Of a DNA stretch of 14,953 nucleotides, positions 13,430-14,953 are shown one piece after another. The notes beneath the pieces are model-generated. The model ran no database searches. It worked only from the letters and a program-made list of their open reading frames with translations, and was not told where the DNA came from. Source of the DNA: Gammaproteobacteria bacterium (GTDB lineage Bacteria; Pseudomonadota; Gammaproteobacteria; Pseudomonadales; Azotimanducaceae_A); the NCBI GenBank assembly GCA_028819775.1, contig JAPPKV010000086.1, forward strand, positions 1 to 14,953, written 5' to 3'. Positions within the stretch are counted from its first letter, which is position 1. The number at the start of each line of letters is the position of its first letter. The translations under genes and the position numbers were made by a program.

Positions 13430-14338
13430 ATGCCAAAGTTCCGCAAGCTCCCGTCTCCCGAACAGCAGGCCCGTGCCGCCGTCGGCCGTCTGGTCAAGCG
13501 CGAGGCCCTGAGCCGCACGCCCGGCAAGACGCCGTCCAACGGCACCGTGCGCGGCGTCCGCCAGTACCTGACCCAGATCGCGCGCCGCATCGCCCCGGAC
13601 GGTCTCGAACTGCTCGACCTCACCCCGGAAAGGGCCGACGCCTACCTCCGCAGCCGCGCCGCCGATCTCGGCCAGAAGGCCCTCGACGGGCAACGGCTCG
13701 CGCTCCAGAAGCATCTCATCCATGTCCGCGGGCTGCTCCCCGTCGGCGGCAGGCTCGACATCGTCCGATCGGACAAGCCGACCCTTCGGCAGGGGCGGGC
13801 CTACGCCCGGCACCATGTCCCGATGGTCGCCGTCCGGCAGACGCCCCGCAACGCGCTCGCCACCCTGGTCGCCTACGCGGCCGGACTGCGCGCGCACGAG
13901 CTCCTGACGCTGGCCCGGCCCGACGAGCGCCCGCCGGACGTCCGTCCGGCTCGCCCGGAGAAGTTCGACGGCCGGCCGGGCGTGGACTTCACCGTGGTCG
14001 GCAAGGGCGGCCTGGTGCGCCTCGTCCGCATTCCCGACGATCTTGCCGCCCGCCTCGAGGAGCGCCGCCTCGACGAGCCGGTCCGCGTCAGCGACCGCGG
14101 CATCCGGTACGTGTCGCGATACGACGTCGGCGGCGGCGAGTCGTGGGGCCGGAGTTTCTCCCGCGCCTCGATGAGCGCGCTCGGCTGGAGCCGCGGCGCC
14201 CACGGCCTGAGGCACAGCTACGCGCAGGAGCGCATGGCCGAACTGCAGCGCGGTCTCCGCTACGACGATGCGCTGGAGGTCGTCAGCCAGGAGCTTGGGC
14301 ATTTCCGCCCCGGGATCACGCGGGAATACCTGAGGTGA
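13430..14338 (+). CDS. Tyrosine recombinase, compact, plasmid/element type
   Basis: A 302-aa recombinase unrelated in architecture to the P4-type integrase: there is no DUF4102 arm domain. Residues about 12-100 form a core-binding (SAM-like) domain. The catalytic domain shows Arg154 (AAGLRAHELLTLAR), Lys192 (VVGKGGLVRLVRIP), His258 and Arg261 (HGLRHSYAQER), His291 (ELGHFRPG) and nucleophile Tyr300, only two residues from the C-terminus. The complete set suggests activity. The start at ATG 13430 follows the small HTH gene by 9 bp, and its stop overlaps the next gene by 4 nt (GTGA), so it sits in a compact operon. It may serve as resolvase of a plasmid-like backbone or as integrase of a second element. 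Confidence 0.9.
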   Translation: MPKFRKLPSPEQQARAAVGRLVKREALSRTPGKTPSNGTVRGVRQYLTQIARRIAPDGLELLDLTPERADAYLRSRAADLGQKALDGQRLALQKHLIHVRGLLPVGGRLDIVRSDKPTLRQGRAYARHHVPMVAVRQTPRNALATLVAYAAGLRAHELLTLARPDERPPDVRPARPEKFDGRPGVDFTVVGKGGLVRLVRIPDDLAARLEERRLDEPVRVSDRGIRYVSRYDVGGGESWGRSFSRASMSALGWSRGAHGLRHSYAQERMAELQRGLRYDDALEVVSQELGHFRPGITREYLR

Positions 14339-14598
14339 CCCGCCGGCAGCGGCAACCGGGCAGCCCGCGCAACGACGGCACCGTCCGGCTGATCGAACGC
14401 ATCAGGGACTCCCGCGACCGCTACCGGGACCTCGCCGTGCGCGTCGAGGCTGCCCTGCTGGGCGGGCCGGTCCGCGACGACTACGGCGGCATCGAGCGCC
14501 GCCTCGAACGGGCGCTCCGCGACAGGGGCTTCCAGATGCCCGCCGCGGTCGAAACGCCACGACCTCGCGCCGGCGGTCGCCGCAGGGGAGGCCGGTAG
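14335..14598 (+). CDS. Small charged helical protein, coupled to recombinase
   Basis: An 87-aa protein starting at GTG 14335, which overlaps the recombinase stop as GTGA. It is rich in Arg and likely helical in the middle (TVRLIERIRDSRDRYRDLAVRVEAALL and IERRLERALRDRGF), with a disordered Arg/Gly tail. No family is recognised. The frame is open far upstream inside the recombinase gene, but the overlap start is the sensible one. Coupling suggests a role with the recombinase or the next membrane protein. Confidence 0.6.
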   Translation: MTRRQRQPGSPRNDGTVRLIERIRDSRDRYRDLAVRVEAALLGGPVRDDYGGIERRLERALRDRGFQMPAAVETPRPRAGGRRRGGR

Positions 14599-14600
14599 CC

Positions 14601-14953
14601 GTGTTCATCCTGTTCCTGGTCATCGCCCTGATCGCGGGCGCCGTCCTGCTGGCCCTGAACGCCCACGAGCGCGTCGAGCATCTCGTGCTCGTCGACTGGG
14701 CTACCGACGCCGTCGTCCTCGAAGGCTGGGACATCTTGCTCCAGCACTCGGTCATCGTCGGCATCCTCGCCACCGTCGTGTTCCTGCTCGCGCTCGCCAT
14801 CGGCCTCTGCACGTCCGAGCTGCACATCCGCGCCGCGCTCCGACTCCGCCGCGACTGGCTCGACCGGAGGTACCGCGACGACCAGCTCGGCGTTGCCCGC
14901 GACGACTGCCGGCGCCTCCAGAGGCAGCTCGAGGACGCCCAGCGGCAACTGGT
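14601..14953 (+). CDS. Membrane protein with two TM helices and coiled coil, 5' part (runs off right edge)
   Basis: An open frame of 117 codons from GTG 14601 to the edge. GGGGAGG (14585-14591) gives a strong Shine-Dalgarno with 9-nt spacing, and it starts 2 bp after the preceding stop. The first helix is at about 2-19 (FILFLVIALIAGAVLLAL). A second is at about 53-70 (VIVGILATVVFLLALAIGL), followed by a charged region likely to form a coiled coil (RRDWLDRRYRDDQ to CRRLQRQLEDAQRQL). The family is not recognised; such a layout occurs in element-encoded envelope proteins. The C-terminus lies outside the window. Confidence 0.7.
   Translation, partial: MFILFLVIALIAGAVLLALNAHERVEHLVLVDWATDAVVLEGWDILLQHSVIVGILATVVFLLALAIGLCTSELHIRAALRLRRDWLDRRYRDDQLGVARDDCRRLQRQLEDAQRQL

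Noticed and set aside
13202..14302. 366-codon minus-strand frame opposite the second recombinase
   Set aside because: The plus strand carries a full set of tyrosine recombinase residues; the antisense frame is a shadow.

Overview
This is a high-GC window from a Gram-negative bacterium, probably a member of the Pseudomonadota. That placement is an inference. It rests on a periplasm-facing PQQ dehydrogenase with an N-terminal signal anchor, a c-type haem protein with two CxxCH motifs, a LuxR-type regulator of a kind common in such genomes, and P4-type integrase architecture. No rRNA, tRNA or CRISPR array was recognised.

Left part, about 1-5975, looks like ordinary chromosome. It holds the 5' portion of a LuxR-family regulator running off the left edge (minus strand), a 447-bp divergent intergenic region with two striking inverted repeats, and a DUF2235 alpha/beta-hydrolase whose C-terminal part resembles a LecA/PA-IL-type beta-sandwich. 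A diheme c-type protein follows, convergent with a single-TM, glucose-dehydrogenase-like PQQ quinoprotein. The last two could form a periplasmic oxidation/electron-transfer pair, but their convergent arrangement means they are not one operon.

Middle part, about 6180-11769, is an integrated element. An AT-rich stretch precedes a complete P4/DUF4102-type tyrosine integrase. Then come a pair of overlapping small hypothetical genes and a cluster that I read as a defence island. The cluster is a coiled-coil/winged-helix protein translationally coupled to a HEPN-like protein (TGATG overlap), followed by a second, larger HEPN protein on the same strand. Divergent from these is an AbiJ-like protein (AbiJ N-terminal-type domain plus C-terminal HEPN-like region). 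The shared control region carries an 8-bp inverted repeat that overlaps a good -35 box of the minus-strand operon. Three HEPN-type proteins in 3.6 kb beside an integrase is the most interesting feature of the window.

Right part, about 11770-14953, is still higher in GC and looks like a different mobile-element backbone. It begins with a 503-bp non-coding stretch full of hairpins. Then come a small Cys-rich (zinc-ribbon-like) protein, a 14-bp stem with a UUCG tetraloop, and a nested inverted repeat. A compact plus-strand set follows: a small HTH protein, a second complete tyrosine recombinase of another type, an 87-aa protein overlapping it by 4 nt, and a two-TM/coiled-coil membrane protein cut by the right edge. 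The 14-bp AT-rich word TATTGATAAATAAT occurs upstream of both recombinases (6273-6286 and 13052-13065). It could be a shared control site or a pair of attachment-site remnants bounding about 6.8 kb.
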